DNA of 64,000 bases, taken from the NCBI RefSeq assembly GCF_024360925.2, contig NZ_CP113517.1, forward strand, positions 3,886,001-3,950,000. Reading direction: 5' to 3'. Numbering within the stretch: position 1 is the stretch's first letter; the number at the start of each line of letters is the position of its first letter. This DNA is from Methylomonas rapida (GTDB taxonomy: Bacteria; Pseudomonadota; Gammaproteobacteria; Methylococcales; Methylomonadaceae). The notes beneath the pieces are model-generated. The model saw only the letters and a program-made list of their open reading frames with translations, had not been told where the DNA came from and made no database searches. The translations under genes and the position numbers were made by a program. Of the stretch, positions 1-10,029 are shown piece by piece.

Positions 1-1
1 C

Positions 2-445
2 GAGCTTAAAGCGCAAAGCAAAGCACTTAAAGCAAATAGCATGGACAGGGCCGAAGCGATGCTGTTAAGCCAAGCCCAAACCCTTGAGAGCCTATTTCAT
101 TTACTCGCAACAAGGGCGCAACGGCAAGAGTATCTAACGCAGTTTGAAGCAAACCTAAAGCTGGCGCTTAAGGCGCAAAATCAATGTCGAATGACGCTGG
201 AAACCCTGAGCAATATCAAAAATCCGCCGGTTGTCTACGCGAAACAGGCGAACATTGCCAACGGGCCGCAGCAGATCAATAACGGCCTACCATCTACGCA
301 CACGGCGGAAAATCAAAATCAGCAAAACCAACTATTAACGGTGAACCATGGCGAGACATTGGACGGCGGAACAACGGGCGAAACAATCGGCGGCGATCAG
401 GCAATGGAAGCCCTGGAAAAGCAGCACAGGGCCGCGAACCGATGA
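2..445 (+). CDS. Hypothetical protein, 5' end outside the window
   Basis: The reading frame is open from the first bases of the window and runs through an internal ATG at 41 to TGA at 443-445, so the true start probably lies before the window. The first half is a charged, Ala/Leu/Gln-rich helical region (about residues 1-70). A conserved-looking stretch PVVYAKQANIANGPQQINN follows, and then a low-complexity Gln/Asn/Gly/Thr tail. I recall similar proteins as short hypothetical genes paired with a WKPW-type small protein, as here, in accessory regions of proteobacteria, but I cannot name a function. No membrane segment or catalytic motif is visible. The overlapping downstream gene suggests translational coupling. 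Confidence 0.6.
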   Translation, partial: ELKAQSKALKANSMDRAEAMLLSQAQTLESLFHLLATRAQRQEYLTQFEANLKLALKAQNQCRMTLETLSNIKNPPVVYAKQANIANGPQQINNGLPSTHTAENQNQQNQLLTVNHGETLDGGTTGETIGGDQAMEALEKQHRAANR

Positions 446-557
446 AGGCAAGGCAAAGGCCGCGCGTAATGCCTACAAAGGCGGACACCGGCAACTATTG
501 AGACAGATAGCCGCAATATTGAAGGATCAAAAGCGGGATTTAGGACTGATTAAGTAG
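348..557 (+). CDS. Small basic hypothetical protein (69 aa)
   Basis: A 69-residue, strongly basic protein starting at ATG 348, inside the end of the preceding gene in another frame (98-base overlap). It contains AIRQWKPWKSSTGPRTDEGK, a tryptophan- and lysine-rich pattern that I recall from small hypothetical proteins found next to the family of the preceding gene. The overlap and shared direction suggest a two-gene cassette. The high positive charge would fit nucleic-acid binding, but this is inference. There is no signal peptide and no membrane segment. It converges on the tRNA-Thr and terminator at 597-715, a common landing place for mobile DNA. Confidence 0.55.
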   Translation: MARHWTAEQRAKQSAAIRQWKPWKSSTGPRTDEGKAKAARNAYKGGHRQLLRQIAAILKDQKRDLGLIK

Positions 558-596
558 GTTTGATTTATTACAGTGTAACCCCGGCGTAACCCCAGA

Positions 597-631
597 AAAT
601 AAAAAAGGCCTTCGATTTCTCGTAAGGCCTT
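597..631 (-). terminator. Rho-independent terminator closing the ribosomal block
   Basis: On the minus strand the 8-bp stem AAGGCCTT (624-631 pairing with 605-612) is followed directly by a run of T residues (606-597 read in reverse). It lies 9 bases beyond the CCA end of tRNA-Thr and is the first clear stop signal after rpsL for transcripts running through the S10-spc-alpha genes and the tRNA. Confidence 0.85.
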
Positions 632-639
632 GATTTATA

Positions 640-715
640 TGGAGCTGGCGATGGGACTCGAACCCGCGACCGGCTGATTACAAATCAGCTGCTCTACCAA
701 CTGAGCTACACCAGC
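640..715 (-). tRNA. tRNA-Thr (anticodon TGT)
   Basis: A 76-base cloverleaf with a GCTGGTG/CGCCAGC acceptor stem (one T-G pair), D arm, anticodon loop with TGT, GGTTCGA T-loop and an encoded CCA at 642-640. Its 5' end is only 13 bases after the rplQ stop codon, too close for an independent promoter, so it is probably processed from the alpha-operon transcript. Confidence 0.95.
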
Positions 716-728
716 AATATATTTTTTA

Positions 729-1088
729 TTAAGCTCTATCTACTAGCTCGACATAGGCCATTGGCGCATCATCGCCTGGTCTGAAGCCACATTTGATGAT
801 TCTCAGATAGCCACCTTGTCTTTCTTTGTAACGAGGACCAAGATCGTTGAACAATTTAGTAACAACTTCACGATCGCCCAATTTAGCAAACGCTTGACGT
901 CTTTTCGCTACAGAATCTTCTTTTGATAACGTAATCAATGGTTCTACCATCATACGCAATTCTTTCGCTTTTGGCAATGTGGTTTTAATCAATTCGTGCT
1001 TGAACAAAGAGCACGCCATATTGCTAAACAAGGCTTTTCTATGGCTGCTATTTAAGTTTAATTGTCTTCCAGATTTGCGATGTCTCAT
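729..1088 (-). CDS. rplQ: 50S ribosomal protein L17
   Basis: A 119-residue bL17 protein that binds 23S rRNA near the exit tunnel. It begins with the family signature [11 protein letters not shown] and continues with the conserved [13 protein letters not shown] and GDRE regions. The open frame extends 21 residues further upstream, but that extension has no family counterpart and would overlap rpoA, so ATG 1088 is chosen; it leaves a 17-base gap to rpoA. It is the last protein gene of the alpha operon, followed by tRNA-Thr. Confidence 0.97.
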   Translation of the reverse strand: MRHRKSGRQLNLNSSHRKALFSNMACSLFKHELIKTTLPKAKELRMMVEPLITLSKEDSVAKRRQAFAKLGDREVVTKLFNDLGPRYKERQGGYLRIIKCGFRPGDDAPMAYVELVDRA

Positions 1089-1105
1089 TTCAATGTGCCT
1101 ATTTA

Positions 1106-2113
1106 TTAAATACCGATCTGGGATTGATCTACCAGATTTTCTGGCGGCCAATTTTCAAGCCTCATACCCAGGGATAAACCTTTAATTGCTAGAATGTCCT
1201 TAATTTCGGTGAGAGATTTTTTACCTAGATTTGGCGTACGTAGCAACTCCACTTCAGTTCGCTGTATAAGATCACCAATGTAAAAAATGTTCTCCGCTTT
1301 AAGGCAATTAGCCGATCTAACGGTCAACTCGAGATCATCAACCGGTCTTAGCAATATCGGATCAAAGGTCTCCTCTTCGACCACGCTTTCTTCCGGCATT
1401 TGCTCCTTGACTTTTTCGAAATCAACGAACACTGACAACTGGTCATGCAGTATCGAGGCGGCAAGCTTAATTACCGCTTCAGGATCGACGGTGCCATTGG
1501 TTTCAAGCTCGATCACCAGTTTATCAAGATTGGTCCGTTGCTCGACTCGAGTAGTCTCTACGTGGTAAGCGACCTTGACGATTGGACTGAATGCCGCATC
1601 GACCATCAGAACACCCACTGGCGCATCATCCATCTGTTCTTTACGAACAGCGGCAGGAATATAGCCTCTTCCTCGCTCTATCTTGATTTTTATATCCAGC
1701 TGCTTATCTTGCGTCAGGTTTGCGATGACAAGATCTGGATTTACGATCTCTACATTGCTGGATACATCGATATCGCCCGCAGTGACAGGACCGACGCCCG
1801 ACTTGGACAACGTTAGCATTACTTCGTCTTTGCCATGCAGAACGACCGCCAGCTTTTTCAGGTTCAACAAGATGTCAATAACATCTTCCTGAACACCTTC
1901 AATAGTGGTGAACTCATGCAAGACACCCGCAATAGATACTTCCGTAACTGCACAACCAGGAATGGAAGACAACATAACGCGGCGAAGCGCATTACCAAGA
2001 GAGTGCCCATAACCGCGCTCAAGCGGTTCGATAACGATTCTTGAGTGGTTTGCTGTATGGCTAACTACTTCGACTAACTTTGGCTTTAACAAACCAGCAA
2101 TAGAACTCTGCAT
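1106..2113 (-). CDS. rpoA: DNA-directed RNA polymerase subunit alpha
   Basis: A 335-residue alpha subunit that nucleates RNA polymerase assembly as a dimer. The N-terminal domain (about 1-230) shows [19 protein letters not shown], used for dimerisation and beta contacts. The C-terminal domain (about 250-325) carries [14 protein letters not shown], the helix-hairpin-helix region that binds UP elements and activators. Length is normal for gammaproteobacteria. It sits in the standard order rpsM-rpsK-rpsD-rpoA-rplQ, 16 bases after rpsD. Confidence 0.99.
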   Translation of the reverse strand: MQSSIAGLLKPKLVEVVSHTANHSRIVIEPLERGYGHSLGNALRRVMLSSIPGCAVTEVSIAGVLHEFTTIEGVQEDVIDILLNLKKLAVVLHGKDEVMLTLSKSGVGPVTAGDIDVSSNVEIVNPDLVIANLTQDKQLDIKIKIERGRGYIPAAVRKEQMDDAPVGVLMVDAAFSPIVKVAYHVETTRVEQRTNLDKLVIELETNGTVDPEAVIKLAASILHDQLSVFVDFEKVKEQMPEESVVEEETFDPILLRPVDDLELTVRSANCLKAENIFYIGDLIQRTEVELLRTPNLGKKSLTEIKDILAIKGLSLGMRLENWPPENLVDQSQIGI

Positions 2114-2129
2114 ACTTTAATCCAAATGA

Positions 2130-2750
2130 TTACTTAGAATAGAGCTCGACAACCAACTGCTCATTGATCTCGGAACCCAGATCAACCCGATCAGGCAGGG
2201 ACTTGAAAATTCCGCTCATTTCTTTTGAACTCACTTCAACCCATTGTGGAAAACCATATTGTTCAGCCACTACCAGAGCTTCTTTAACCCGTTGCTGATT
2301 CTTTGCTTTTTCACGCAAGCTAACCTTATCGCCAGCACTGACCTGATAAGATGGGATATTGATCAGTTGATCGTTTACCAGAACAGCTTTGTGCGAAACT
2401 AATTGTCGAGCTTCAGCCCTTGTAGAGGCAAATCCCATTCTGTATACGACGTTATCCAGACGAGATTCCAAAAAATTAAGCAAATTTTGACCGGTTGCCC
2501 CTTTCTGCAAATCGGCAGCCTTGTAATAGTTCCGGAACTGTTTTTCTAAAACACCATAAATGCGACGAAGTCTTTGCTTTGCTCTCAACTGCAACGCATA
2601 GTCTGAGTTTCTGGTACGCTTAGCGCCATGCTGACCAGGTCTTTGATCAAGCTTGCATTTGCTTTCCAGGGATTTGCCTCTGCTTTTCAGAAACAAATCA
2701 GTTCCTTCTCGACGGCTTAATTTACAAACGGGTCCAATATATCTAGCCAT
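2130..2750 (-). CDS. rpsD: 30S ribosomal protein S4
   Basis: A 206-residue uS4, a primary 16S rRNA binder that starts 30S body assembly. The N-terminal region starts [16 protein letters not shown]. The S4 RNA-binding domain is at about residues 96-160 ([20 protein letters not shown]). In E. coli S4 represses the alpha operon through a pseudoknot at the rpsM start; whether that happens here cannot be read from sequence alone. Spacing to rpsK is 19 bases. Confidence 0.98.
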   Translation of the reverse strand: MARYIGPVCKLSRREGTDLFLKSRGKSLESKCKLDQRPGQHGAKRTRNSDYALQLRAKQRLRRIYGVLEKQFRNYYKAADLQKGATGQNLLNFLESRLDNVVYRMGFASTRAEARQLVSHKAVLVNDQLINIPSYQVSAGDKVSLREKAKNQQRVKEALVVAEQYGFPQWVEVSSKEMSGIFKSLPDRVDLGSEINEQLVVELYSK

Positions 2751-2769
2751 TACTTATTACTCCAAAACC

Positions 2770-3156
2770 TTATACGCGGCGCTTTTTAGGGGGACGACAG
2801 CCATTATGTGGAATCGGCGTAACATCCACGATATTAGAAATCTTAAAGCCAAGCGCATTCAATGAACGCACGGCAGACTCCCTGCCTGGACCAGGACCTT
2901 TGATCATTACGTCCAGATTTTTCATACCGTACTCTTGTGCAACCAGGCCTGCTTTTTCTGCAGCAACCTGAGCGGCAAATGGTGTGCTTTTTCTTGAACC
3001 TCTAAAGCCTGAACCACCAGAAGTAGCCCAAGATAGAGCATTACCTTTTCTATCGGTGATTGTTACTATGGTATTATTAAAAGAAGCATGCACATGAGCG
3101 ATGCCGTCGGCCACTTCTTTTTTAATGCGCTTTTTTACACGGTTTTGGGTTGCCAT
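2770..3156 (-). CDS. rpsK: 30S ribosomal protein S11
   Basis: A 128-residue uS11 of the 30S platform, contacting the 16S rRNA 690/790 region near the E site. The family regions [34 protein letters not shown] sequence and the basic end [11 protein letters not shown] are present. Length matches the family. It is followed by rpsD and preceded by rpsM with a 21-base gap, as in most bacterial alpha operons. Confidence 0.98.
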   Translation of the reverse strand: MATQNRVKKRIKKEVADGIAHVHASFNNTIVTITDRKGNALSWATSGGSGFRGSRKSTPFAAQVAAEKAGLVAQEYGMKNLDVMIKGPGPGRESAVRSLNALGFKISNIVDVTPIPHNGCRPPKKRRV

Positions 3157-3177
3157 TAACTTGCCTATATAAAAACT

Positions 3178-3534
3178 TTATTTTGTAACTGGTTTTCTAG
3201 GGCCTTTGCGGGTCCTTGCATTTGTACGGGTGCGCTGACCTCTCAGCGGCAGACCTCTTCTATGCCTAATTCCTCGATAGCATCCAAGATCCATCAAACG
3301 TTTGATATTCATGGAAACCTCACGACGCAAATCGCCTTCAACCGTCATCGTTGAAATCACCTTGCGAATCGACTCCACTTGATCTTCAGTCAAATCTTTG
3401 ATCTTTACGGTAGTTTGTATGCCAACCTTAGCGCAGATAAGCCTTGCTGTCTGCCTTCCAATTCCGTATATAGCAGTCAATGCAATTTCTGCATGCTTAT
3501 GATCAGCTACGTTAATACCGGCTATACGAGCCAT
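3178..3534 (-). CDS. rpsM: 30S ribosomal protein S13
   Basis: A 118-residue uS13 of the 30S head that bridges to the 50S subunit and contacts P-site tRNA through its basic tail. It starts [20 protein letters not shown], has the helix-two-turn-helix region [15 protein letters not shown], and ends in [20 protein letters not shown] with a basic tail. It begins the alpha-operon part of the cluster, 69 bases after rpmJ. Confidence 0.98.
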   Translation of the reverse strand: MARIAGINVADHKHAEIALTAIYGIGRQTARLICAKVGIQTTVKIKDLTEDQVESIRKVISTMTVEGDLRREVSMNIKRLMDLGCYRGIRHRRGLPLRGQRTRTNARTRKGPRKPVTK

Positions 3535-3603
3535 CCAGATACTCCTAAAGTTTGATTCTTAAGTTAATCGAGAATTATAACATTTTTATTTAAAAACACA
3601 AAA

Positions 3604-3717
3604 TTAACCCTGACGCTGTTTATGACGACCATCCTTGCAGATGACGCGAACAACACCGCTTCTTTTAATAACTTTGCAGTTTTTACAAATTGGTTTTATT
3701 GATGCACGTACTTTCAC
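3604..3717 (-). CDS. rpmJ: 50S ribosomal protein L36
   Basis: A 37-residue bL36 with a GTG start at 3717. The protein reads [20 protein letters not shown] and ends [10 protein letters not shown]. Cys11, Cys14, Cys27 and His32 form the zinc ribbon, so this is the zinc-binding (C+) paralogue type. A GGAG-like sequence lies just upstream. It occupies its normal place between secY and rpsM. Confidence 0.97.
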   Translation of the reverse strand: MKVRASIKPICKNCKVIKRSGVVRVICKDGRHKQRQG

Positions 3718-3737
3718 GGCAAACTCCTTACAATAAT

Positions 3738-5063
3738 TTAATTTCTTTTAAGATTTGCTTTTTTCATCAAGCTTTCGTATTGCTGTGACATCAAATGCGT
3801 CTGCATTTGGGAAATAAAATCCATTACCACAACAACGATGATCAATAGCGAAGTACCACCAAATGAAAACGGAACATTCCAATAAACGATCAAGAATTCA
3901 GGCAGCAAGCAAATCAAGGTGATGTATATTGCTCCAACAAGCGTCAAGCGGGTCATAACCTTGTCGATATATGCAGTGGTTTGCACACCTGGCCTGATAC
4001 CCGGCAGATACGCACCGGACTTTTTCAGATTTTCCGCCGTTTCCTTTGAGTTGAATACCAGAGCCGTATAGAAGAAACAGAAAAATATAATAGCCAATGC
4101 ATAAAACATGACATACACAGGCTGACCAGGTGATAGGACCGTAGAAACATCCTGCAGCCAAGCAAAACCATCAACATGACCAAACCAGCCGGCAATTGTA
4201 GCAGGAAAAAGTATGATACTCGAGGCAAAAATTGGCGGAATCACTCCAGCCATATTCAGTTTCAATGGCAGGAATGAAGACTGGCCTGCGTAAACTTTGT
4301 TACCTTGCTGACGCTTCGGATAATTAATGGTAATCCTACGTTGTGCGCGCTCAACAAAAACCACGATACCTGTCACCACAATAGAGATTGCAAACAACAA
4401 CACAATGAAAGCAGGATTCATTTCACCGGTTCTAGCCAACTCCAAAGTACCACCAATTGCAGATGGCAATCCGGAAACGATACCCGCAAAAATGATCAAA
4501 GAAATACCGTTACCAATACCGCGCTCGGTTACTTGCTCACCCAGCCACATCAAGAACATGGTACCCGTGACCAAGGTAAGAGTAGTCACGACAACGAAGG
4601 CAACTCCAGGGTTGATAACAACCGCCATACCGCCGGCAGTCTGATTTTGCAAGGCAACGGAAATACCAATGGACTGGAACATGGCCAGCACGACTGTTGC
4701 GTATCGGGTGTACTGCGTGATTTTACGCCGCCCAGACTCGCCCTCTTTCTTCATTTGCTCCATCGCAGGAATGACTATGGTCATTAACTGCATGATGATC
4801 GACGCAGAGATATAGGGCATAATGCCAAGCGCAAAAATACTAAGCCTCATCAGAGCACCACCCGAGAACATGTTGAACATGTCCAGAATAGAACCCGATT
4901 GTTGTGCGAACATTGCTGATAACGCACTGGGATCAATACCGGGCACCGGTATATGAGCCCCAACGCGATAAACTACAAATGCACCAAAGACAAATAGTAG
5001 CCTAGCCTTCAACTCTCCAAACTGGAATTTTCCAGCTGAAACATCATACCCTTTCGTACTCAC
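3738..5063 (-). CDS. secY: Preprotein translocase subunit SecY
   Basis: A 441-residue, ten-helix inner-membrane channel for Sec-dependent protein export and insertion. Conserved regions include [11 protein letters not shown] near the start, [20 protein letters not shown], the cytoplasmic loop with [17 protein letters not shown], and PGIRPG. The start is GTG at 5063, placed right after the rplO TAA, with GAGG five bases upstream, which suggests coupling to rplO. A later ATG would remove the conserved N-terminal [11 protein letters not shown]. It is the membrane-protein member of the spc operon; its partner SecE is at 29.8-30.2 kb. Confidence 0.98.
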   Translation of the reverse strand: MSTKGYDVSAGKFQFGELKARLLFVFGAFVVYRVGAHIPVPGIDPSALSAMFAQQSGSILDMFNMFSGGALMRLSIFALGIMPYISASIIMQLMTIVIPAMEQMKKEGESGRRKITQYTRYATVVLAMFQSIGISVALQNQTAGGMAVVINPGVAFVVVTTLTLVTGTMFLMWLGEQVTERGIGNGISLIIFAGIVSGLPSAIGGTLELARTGEMNPAFIVLLFAISIVVTGIVVFVERAQRRITINYPKRQQGNKVYAGQSSFLPLKLNMAGVIPPIFASSIILFPATIAGWFGHVDGFAWLQDVSTVLSPGQPVYVMFYALAIIFFCFFYTALVFNSKETAENLKKSGAYLPGIRPGVQTTAYIDKVMTRLTLVGAIYITLICLLPEFLIVYWNVPFSFGGTSLLIIVVVVMDFISQMQTHLMSQQYESLMKKANLKRN

Positions 5064-5498
5064 TTAAGCCTCGACTTTACCACCTGCCGCTTCGATGATT
5101 TCTCGTGCGCCAGCAGTTACGGATATACCTTTCAGAGAAACAGCCCTAGAAATCGAACCTGATTTTATTAATTTAATCTTCTTGGTAAAAACAGGAACGA
5201 CATTGTTATCAATCAAGACTTGCAGATCTATAACATCAGCCGTAATCGAATTCAGCTCTCCCAGCCTAACTTCCGCACTGTATTTCTTCATGCGAGAGGT
5301 AAAGCCGACCTTTGGTAAACGTCTTTGCAAAGGCATCTGACCGCCTTCGAAACCTACTTTATGAAAACCACCAGCACGAGCTTTTTGTCCTTTATGCCCC
5401 CTGCCGCAGGTTTTTCCATCTGTGGAGCCGATACCGCGTCCGACTCTCTTGGCTTTTTTGCGTGCACCGTATGATGCCTGAATAGTATTAAGGTACAT
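5064..5498 (-). CDS. rplO: 50S ribosomal protein L15
   Basis: A 144-residue uL15 needed for late 50S assembly. It has the glycine-rich basic N-terminus [20 protein letters not shown] and the conserved [15 protein letters not shown]. The ATG at 5498 overlaps the rpmD stop as TGATG; the TTG just before it (5501) is the alternative but less likely. The stop is immediately followed by the GTG start of secY. Confidence 0.97.
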   Translation of the reverse strand: MYLNTIQASYGARKKAKRVGRGIGSTDGKTCGRGHKGQKARAGGFHKVGFEGGQMPLQRRLPKVGFTSRMKKYSAEVRLGELNSITADVIDLQVLIDNNVVPVFTKKIKLIKSGSISRAVSLKGISVTAGAREIIEAAGGKVEA

Positions 5499-5683
5499 CA
5501 AACTTCCTCGACTTTTAGCATGTATGCAATTTTGTTAATCATTCCGCGGTTTTCGGGAGTATCGATAACCTCAACTGATTGCCGAATTTTATGCAGCCCC
5601 AAACCTTTTAAACATTCTTGATGACTTTTCAAGCGACCATGCTTGCTTTTAGTCATAGTCACACTTAATTTTTTGGCTACCAT
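5498..5683 (-). CDS. rpmD: 50S ribosomal protein L30
   Basis: A 61-residue uL30, the short bacterial form, with [20 protein letters not shown] and [21 protein letters not shown], the ferredoxin-like fold signature. It follows rpsE by 5 bases and overlaps rplO by one base, so the three are very probably translated in series. Confidence 0.96.
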   Translation of the reverse strand: MVAKKLSVTMTKSKHGRLKSHQECLKGLGLHKIRQSVEVIDTPENRGMINKIAYMLKVEEV

Positions 5684-5688
5684 GGCAA

Positions 5689-6195
5689 TTATCCTGTAAT
5701 TTGTTCGACACTCAAACCGCGTTTCGCCGCGATTTGTTTTGGGTCATGCATCGCAGTTAAGCCATCGATTGTTGCCCTGACCACGTTAATCGGGTTGCTG
5801 GTACCGATGCATTTTGCCAACACGTTATGCACGCCTACTACTTCGAAAACAGCACGCATCGCACCACCTGCGATGATACCCGTACCCTCCGATGCAGGTT
5901 GCATGTAAACTTTTGCCGCGCCGGTTGTAGACATGACTGAATACTGCAAAGTACCGCCGTTTAACGCTACCTTTTTCATGTTCTTCCGCGCTTGCTCCAG
6001 CGACTTTTGGATAGCAACCGGAACTTCACGTGCTTTTGACACACCATAACCTACACGGCCTTCACCGTCACCGACTACCGTAAGAGCTGCGAAGCCGAAT
6101 ACCCTACCACCTTTAACAACCTTTGCCACACGTCTAACGTTGACAAGTTTTTCTTGCAAACCGTCTGTGCTACCTTGAGCTGGTGCTGTTGCCAT
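5689..6195 (-). CDS. rpsE: 30S ribosomal protein S5
   Basis: A 168-residue uS5 that takes part in decoding accuracy and mRNA unwinding at the entry channel. It has a double-stranded-RNA-binding-like N-domain with [21 protein letters not shown] and [18 protein letters not shown], and a C-domain with [19 protein letters not shown]. Length is normal. It lies between rplR and rpmD in spc order. Confidence 0.98.
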   Translation of the reverse strand: MATAPAQGSTDGLQEKLVNVRRVAKVVKGGRVFGFAALTVVGDGEGRVGYGVSKAREVPVAIQKSLEQARKNMKKVALNGGTLQYSVMSTTGAAKVYMQPASEGTGIIAGGAMRAVFEVVGVHNVLAKCIGTSNPINVVRATIDGLTAMHDPKQIAAKRGLSVEQITG

Positions 6196-6206
6196 TCTGA
6201 TTCCCC

Positions 6207-6560
6207 TTAAAACTTCAATCCAGCTTCACGTGCAGCATCAGCCAATGCCTTTACGCGACCATGATATTTAAAACCTGAACGATCGAAGGCGACTTCGGTA
6301 ACGCCTGCGGCAATCGCTCTTTCGGCAACTTTTTTGCCCACTTCGATAGCGGCTTTAATGTTGCTCGTGTTATTGACCGAGCCTTTGATATCGGCTTGTA
6401 CAGTAGATGCAGATGCTAAAGTGGATTTACCATCGACACTTAGGACTTGGGCATAAATATGTTGCGAGGTTCTATGAATCGTTAGTCTGTTGACTTCCAA
6501 TTTTTTAATTTTACAACGCAGCTTCAAGGCTCTTTTTAACCTGGCGGACTTCTTATCCAT
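6207..6560 (-). CDS. rplR: 50S ribosomal protein L18
   Basis: A 117-residue uL18 that binds 5S rRNA together with L5 and anchors it to the central protuberance. The basic N-terminus ([13 protein letters not shown]) and the conserved [39 protein letters not shown] regions are present. It is 11 bases from rpsE and 8 from rplF. Confidence 0.98.
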   Translation of the reverse strand: MDKKSARLKRALKLRCKIKKLEVNRLTIHRTSQHIYAQVLSVDGKSTLASASTVQADIKGSVNNTSNIKAAIEVGKKVAERAIAAGVTEVAFDRSGFKYHGRVKALADAAREAGLKF

Positions 6561-6568
6561 CTGTTTAC

Positions 6569-7102
6569 CTATTTTTTCTTGGCTTCTTTACGGGCGACGT
6601 ATTCGTCGGCTAGTCTTACACCTTTGCCTTTATATGGCTCGGGCGGGCGGAAAGCACGAATTTCGGACGCTACTTGCCCGACTTGTTGCTTATCACTGCC
6701 CTTGACATGAAGCTCGGTTTGAGAAGGAGCTTCAACCGTTACACCCGCAGGCACAATGTATTCGACTGGGTTTGAATAACCCAAAGACAATGTCAACAAA
6801 TTGTCTTTGACCTGAGCTCTGTAACCAACACCAACCAGCTGCATTTTTTTGACAAAGCCTTCAGAGACACCTTTGACAATATTGTTTATAGAGGCTCTGG
6901 CCGTACCCGCAAACGCCTTTGCGTTTTTTACATCTTGATCCCAGCTAACTTTAATTTCGTTTTGCCCGATATCTAATTTGACTGCTTCGTGCAAACCAAA
7001 AGCCTGTTCTCCCAGCTTGCCTTTTACGATAACTTGATTACCGTTCAGCTTTACGTCAACACCCGCCGGAACTGTTATAGGAGCATTTGCTACTCTTGAC
7101 AT
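6569..7102 (-). CDS. rplF: 50S ribosomal protein L6
   Basis: A 177-residue uL6 located near the sarcin-ricin loop and the L7/L12 stalk base. It contains two repeated RNA-binding domains. [15 protein letters not shown] opens the first, and the C-terminal signature [19 protein letters not shown] is intact. Length equals the E. coli protein. It is in spc order after rpsH with a 15-base gap. Confidence 0.98.
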   Translation of the reverse strand: MSRVANAPITVPAGVDVKLNGNQVIVKGKLGEQAFGLHEAVKLDIGQNEIKVSWDQDVKNAKAFAGTARASINNIVKGVSEGFVKKMQLVGVGYRAQVKDNLLTLSLGYSNPVEYIVPAGVTVEAPSQTELHVKGSDKQQVGQVASEIRAFRPPEPYKGKGVRLADEYVARKEAKKK

Positions 7103-7117
7103 GATATCTCCTAAACT

Positions 7118-7513
7118 TTAGCAAACTGTACAAATGACTTCGCCGCCATGACCGATTGCACGTGCGGCACGATCGGTCATAACACCGTTGGATGTAGATA
7201 CGATTGCTATACCTAATCCTCCCAAAACTTTTGGCAATTCATCCTTGGATTTGTAAATTCTCAAGCCAGGACGACTAACTCTTTTTACACTCTCGATCAC
7301 AGGTACGCCATTGAAATATTTCAAATCAATGGTCATTTCCGTATGATTGCCATTTTGCTCGGTTTTATAATCCGTGATATAGCCTTCATCTTTTAACACT
7401 TTTGCGATTGCCAACTTCAACTTTGAGGAAGGCATCTTTACACTTTTTTTACCTGCAGACTGACCATTTCTGATTCTGGTCAGCATGTCTGCAATTGGAT
7501 CTGTCATACTCAT
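7118..7513 (-). CDS. rpsH: 30S ribosomal protein S8
   Basis: A 131-residue uS8, a primary binder of the 16S central domain. It opens [20 protein letters not shown] and ends with the family signature [26 protein letters not shown]. In E. coli S8 represses the spc operon by binding at the rplE start; a similar site was not demonstrated here. Length is typical. Confidence 0.98.
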   Translation of the reverse strand: MSMTDPIADMLTRIRNGQSAGKKSVKMPSSKLKLAIAKVLKDEGYITDYKTEQNGNHTEMTIDLKYFNGVPVIESVKRVSRPGLRIYKSKDELPKVLGGLGIAIVSTSNGVMTDRAARAIGHGGEVICTVC

Positions 7514-7543
7514 TAATAATCTCCAAAGACCTTAGGAACAGAG

Positions 7544-7849
7544 TTACCAGCTAGCTTTTGTAACGCCAGGGACGTCACCGCGCATGGTAGCTTCTCTCAG
7601 CTTGTTACGGCTGAGGCCAAATTTTCTATAATAGCCATGCGGGCGTCCGGTCAAATTGCAGCGATTACGCAATCTCGATTTGCTGGAGTCTCTAGGCAAT
7701 TTTTGTAATTGGAGTTGAGCACTTTCTTTTTCTTCAAAAGAACTATTAGGTGATCTAATAATTTCTTTCAATGATTCTCTTTTTGCTTGATACTTTTTAA
7801 TTAAAGACGCGCGCTTTACTTCACGTGCGATCATTGATTTTTTTGCCAT
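7544..7849 (-). CDS. rpsN: 30S ribosomal protein S14
   Basis: A 101-residue uS14 of the 30S head. This is the long, zinc-free type: only one cysteine occurs and the CxxC pairs of the short type are missing. The C-terminal signature [20 protein letters not shown] is intact. It follows rplE by 11 bases. Confidence 0.98.
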   Translation of the reverse strand: MAKKSMIAREVKRASLIKKYQAKRESLKEIIRSPNSSFEEKESAQLQLQKLPRDSSKSRLRNRCNLTGRPHGYYRKFGLSRNKLREATMRGDVPGVTKASW

Positions 7850-7860
7850 GACTGCCGCCC

Positions 7861-8400
7861 TTAGTTTTTGAATGGAAAATTAAATTGCTTCAACAATGCC
7901 AAACCTTCTTCATCGGTTTTTGCAGTTGTTGTAATGCAAATATCCATACCACGAAGAGCGTCGATTTTATCGTAATCGATTTCAGGAAAAATAATCTGCT
8001 CTTTAATACCTAAGGTATAGTTTCCGCGACCGTCAAAACTTTTGGAATTCATGCCGCGAAAGTCACGGATACGAGGAATTGCGATAGTAATCAATCTATC
8101 AAAGAACTCATACATTTTCGCGCCACGCAAGGTCACTTTGCAACCGATTGGCATATCATCCCGAATTTTAAAACCCGCGATAGATTTTCTAGCCAATGTG
8201 ACAACTGCTTTTTGACCTGCGATTTTTTCCATGTCTGCTACGGCTGATTGTAGAATTTTTTTATCAGCAATCGCCTCACCAACGCCCATATTCAGAGTGA
8301 TTTTAGTGAGCTTTGGGACCTGCATAATGGATTCATATCCGAATTGAGCCTGCATAGCGGGCACAATTTCATTTTTGTATTTGGTTTCTAGTCTAGCCAT
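7861..8400 (-). CDS. rplE: 50S ribosomal protein L5
   Basis: A 179-residue uL5 that binds 5S rRNA and reaches P-site tRNA. Conserved blocks are [35 protein letters not shown] and the C-terminal [20 protein letters not shown]. Length equals the E. coli protein. It stands between rplX and rpsN as usual. Confidence 0.98.
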   Translation of the reverse strand: MARLETKYKNEIVPAMQAQFGYESIMQVPKLTKITLNMGVGEAIADKKILQSAVADMEKIAGQKAVVTLARKSIAGFKIRDDMPIGCKVTLRGAKMYEFFDRLITIAIPRIRDFRGMNSKSFDGRGNYTLGIKEQIIFPEIDYDKIDALRGMDICITTTAKTDEEGLALLKQFNFPFKN

Positions 8401-8412
8401 TGCTTTATTACC

Positions 8413-8730
8413 TTATAGACCAACAACTTCTTTGGTTGATTTAAAAAATCTGACTTTTTTTCCGTCTTCCAGAATTCTAAATCCTACGCGATCCGCTTTT
8501 TTAGTCTTAGGATTATATAAAGCCACGTTAGACACATCGATAGGCATGTTTTTGTCGACGATGCCACCAGAAACACCCAGATTCGGATTCCCTCTTTGGT
8601 GTTTTTTGACAATGTTGACACCTTCAACCAACACCTTATTATCTTCTAAAACTTTCGAAACCTTCCCTAGCTTGCCTTTATCCTTACCTACAATCACGAC
8701 GACTTCGTCGCCTTGTTTAATTTTTTGCAT
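8413..8730 (-). CDS. rplX: 50S ribosomal protein L24
   Basis: A 105-residue uL24 that starts 50S assembly and lies near the tunnel exit. The KOW motif is in [20 protein letters not shown]. The frame is open to a TTG at 8742, but ATG 8730 gives the usual N-terminus [10 protein letters not shown] and is chosen. It is 15 bases after rplN. Confidence 0.97.
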   Translation of the reverse strand: MQKIKQGDEVVVIVGKDKGKLGKVSKVLEDNKVLVEGVNIVKKHQRGNPNLGVSGGIVDKNMPIDVSNVALYNPKTKKADRVGFRILEDGKKVRFFKSTKEVVGL

Positions 8731-8745
8731 TTTAATACCCAATAA

Positions 8746-9114
8746 TTAAAGAACTTCAGGAGCGAGCGAGATAATTTTCATGAACTTATCCCCTCTCAAT
8801 TCTCTTGTTACTGGTCCAAATATACGGGTACCAATCGGCTGAAGTTGGTTGTTTAAAATGACGGCAGCATTGCCATCAAAGCGGATTACCGAACCGTCTG
8901 CTCTACGAACACCTTTTCTCGTTCTTACTACCAGCGCATTATAGACATCGCCTTTTTTGACGCGCGTACGCGGCATAGCGTCCTTAACGCTGACCTTGAT
9001 AATATCGCCAATACCAGCATAGCGCCTGTGTGAGCCGCCCAATACTTTGATACACATGACCTTTTTTGCACCACTATTATCGGCGACGTCAAGGCTAGTT
9101 TGCATCTGAATCAT
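8746..9114 (-). CDS. rplN: 50S ribosomal protein L14
   Basis: A 122-residue uL14 at the subunit interface (bridge with 16S helix 14). It starts [20 protein letters not shown], followed by the signature [21 protein letters not shown] and the C-terminal FGPVTRELR. Length equals the standard 122 residues. It lies 28 bases from rpsQ. Confidence 0.98.
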   Translation of the reverse strand: MIQMQTSLDVADNSGAKKVMCIKVLGGSHRRYAGIGDIIKVSVKDAMPRTRVKKGDVYNALVVRTRKGVRRADGSVIRFDGNAAVILNNQLQPIGTRIFGPVTRELRGDKFMKIISLAPEVL

Positions 9115-9142
9115 TTTAAATTCCCAACTAAATTCTAATTAA

Positions 9143-9406
9143 TTACTTGTTAGAAGCTTCTAACACTTCTACCAATCTAAAGGTCTTGTTTTTCGACAAT
9201 GGTCTGCATGAGGCAATCGAAACGACATCACCTTCTTGGCATTGATTGTTTTCATCATGAACCAGGAATTTTGTCGAACGTTTTACATACTTGCCATAAA
9301 CAGGATGCTTAACAAGACGCTCGACTAAAACCGAAACGGTTTTATCCATCTTATTGCTAACCACGCGACCAGTTACTGTACGGATTTTTGCCGAATTCTC
9401 GTTCAT
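9143..9406 (-). CDS. rpsQ: 30S ribosomal protein S17
   Basis: An 87-residue uS17 with an OB fold, a primary binder of the 16S 5' domain. Conserved regions are [38 protein letters not shown] and [14 protein letters not shown]. Only two bases separate it from rpmC. Confidence 0.98.
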   Translation of the reverse strand: MNENSAKIRTVTGRVVSNKMDKTVSVLVERLVKHPVYGKYVKRSTKFLVHDENNQCQEGDVVSIASCRPLSKNKTFRLVEVLEASNK

Positions 9407-9408
9407 CG

Positions 9409-9600
9409 TTAGCCTCTCGCCATTTCGGTTAGAACAGTATTGATACGAGCTATATCACGTCTAACCTGCTTCACTTGACTTGACTTGACCAGCTGACCTG
9501 CGCCTTTTTGCATACGCATGTTGAATTGTTCACGAGCCAGCTCCAAAAGATTGGCCATTAACTCATCTTTTGATTTACTTCTTAGTTCTGTCGCTTTCAT
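9409..9600 (-). CDS. rpmC: 50S ribosomal protein L29
   Basis: A 63-residue uL29, an alpha-helical hairpin at the tunnel exit near the docking site for signal recognition particle and trigger factor. It starts [21 protein letters not shown] and has [13 protein letters not shown] and [11 protein letters not shown]. The ATG overlaps the rplP stop by one base (TAATG). Confidence 0.97.
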   Translation of the reverse strand: MKATELRSKSKDELMANLLELAREQFNMRMQKGAGQLVKSSQVKQVRRDIARINTVLTEMARG

Positions 9601-10013
9601 TACATTATTGTCCGTGCAGAGAATGTTGTTTTGACTGGTAGTTTTGCCGCTGCCAGACTAAACGCTTCACGCGCAAGCTCTTCAGAAACCCCTTCAATCT
9701 CAAACAGCATTGTTCCGGGTTTGATTTGAGCTACCCAGTATTCAACACTACCTTTACCTTTACCCATACGTACTTCCAAGGGCTTTTTCGTAATTGGCTT
9801 GTCAGGGAATACTCGAATCCAGATCTTGCCGCCCCGTTTAACGTGACGACTGATCGCTCTACGTGCCGCCTCAATTTGACGGGCGGTCATTCTACCACGA
9901 CTTATAGATTTTAATCCATACTCGCCGAAACTGACGGAGGAACCTCTGAGTGCTGTTCCGTTGTTTCTGCCGGTATGCTGTTTTCGAAATTTCGTTCTTT
10001 TCGGCTGAAGCAT
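9600..10013 (-). CDS. rplP: 50S ribosomal protein L16
   Basis: A 137-residue uL16, a late-assembling protein that positions A-site tRNA. It starts [20 protein letters not shown] and has [34 protein letters not shown] split over the middle of the protein, with [14 protein letters not shown] after it. The conserved arginine in FPDKP-type context is present. It is 16 bases after rpsC. Confidence 0.98.
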   Translation of the reverse strand: MLQPKRTKFRKQHTGRNNGTALRGSSVSFGEYGLKSISRGRMTARQIEAARRAISRHVKRGGKIWIRVFPDKPITKKPLEVRMGKGKGSVEYWVAQIKPGTMLFEIEGVSEELAREAFSLAAAKLPVKTTFSARTIM

Positions 10014-10029
10014 TGTCTTATTCCTTCAA

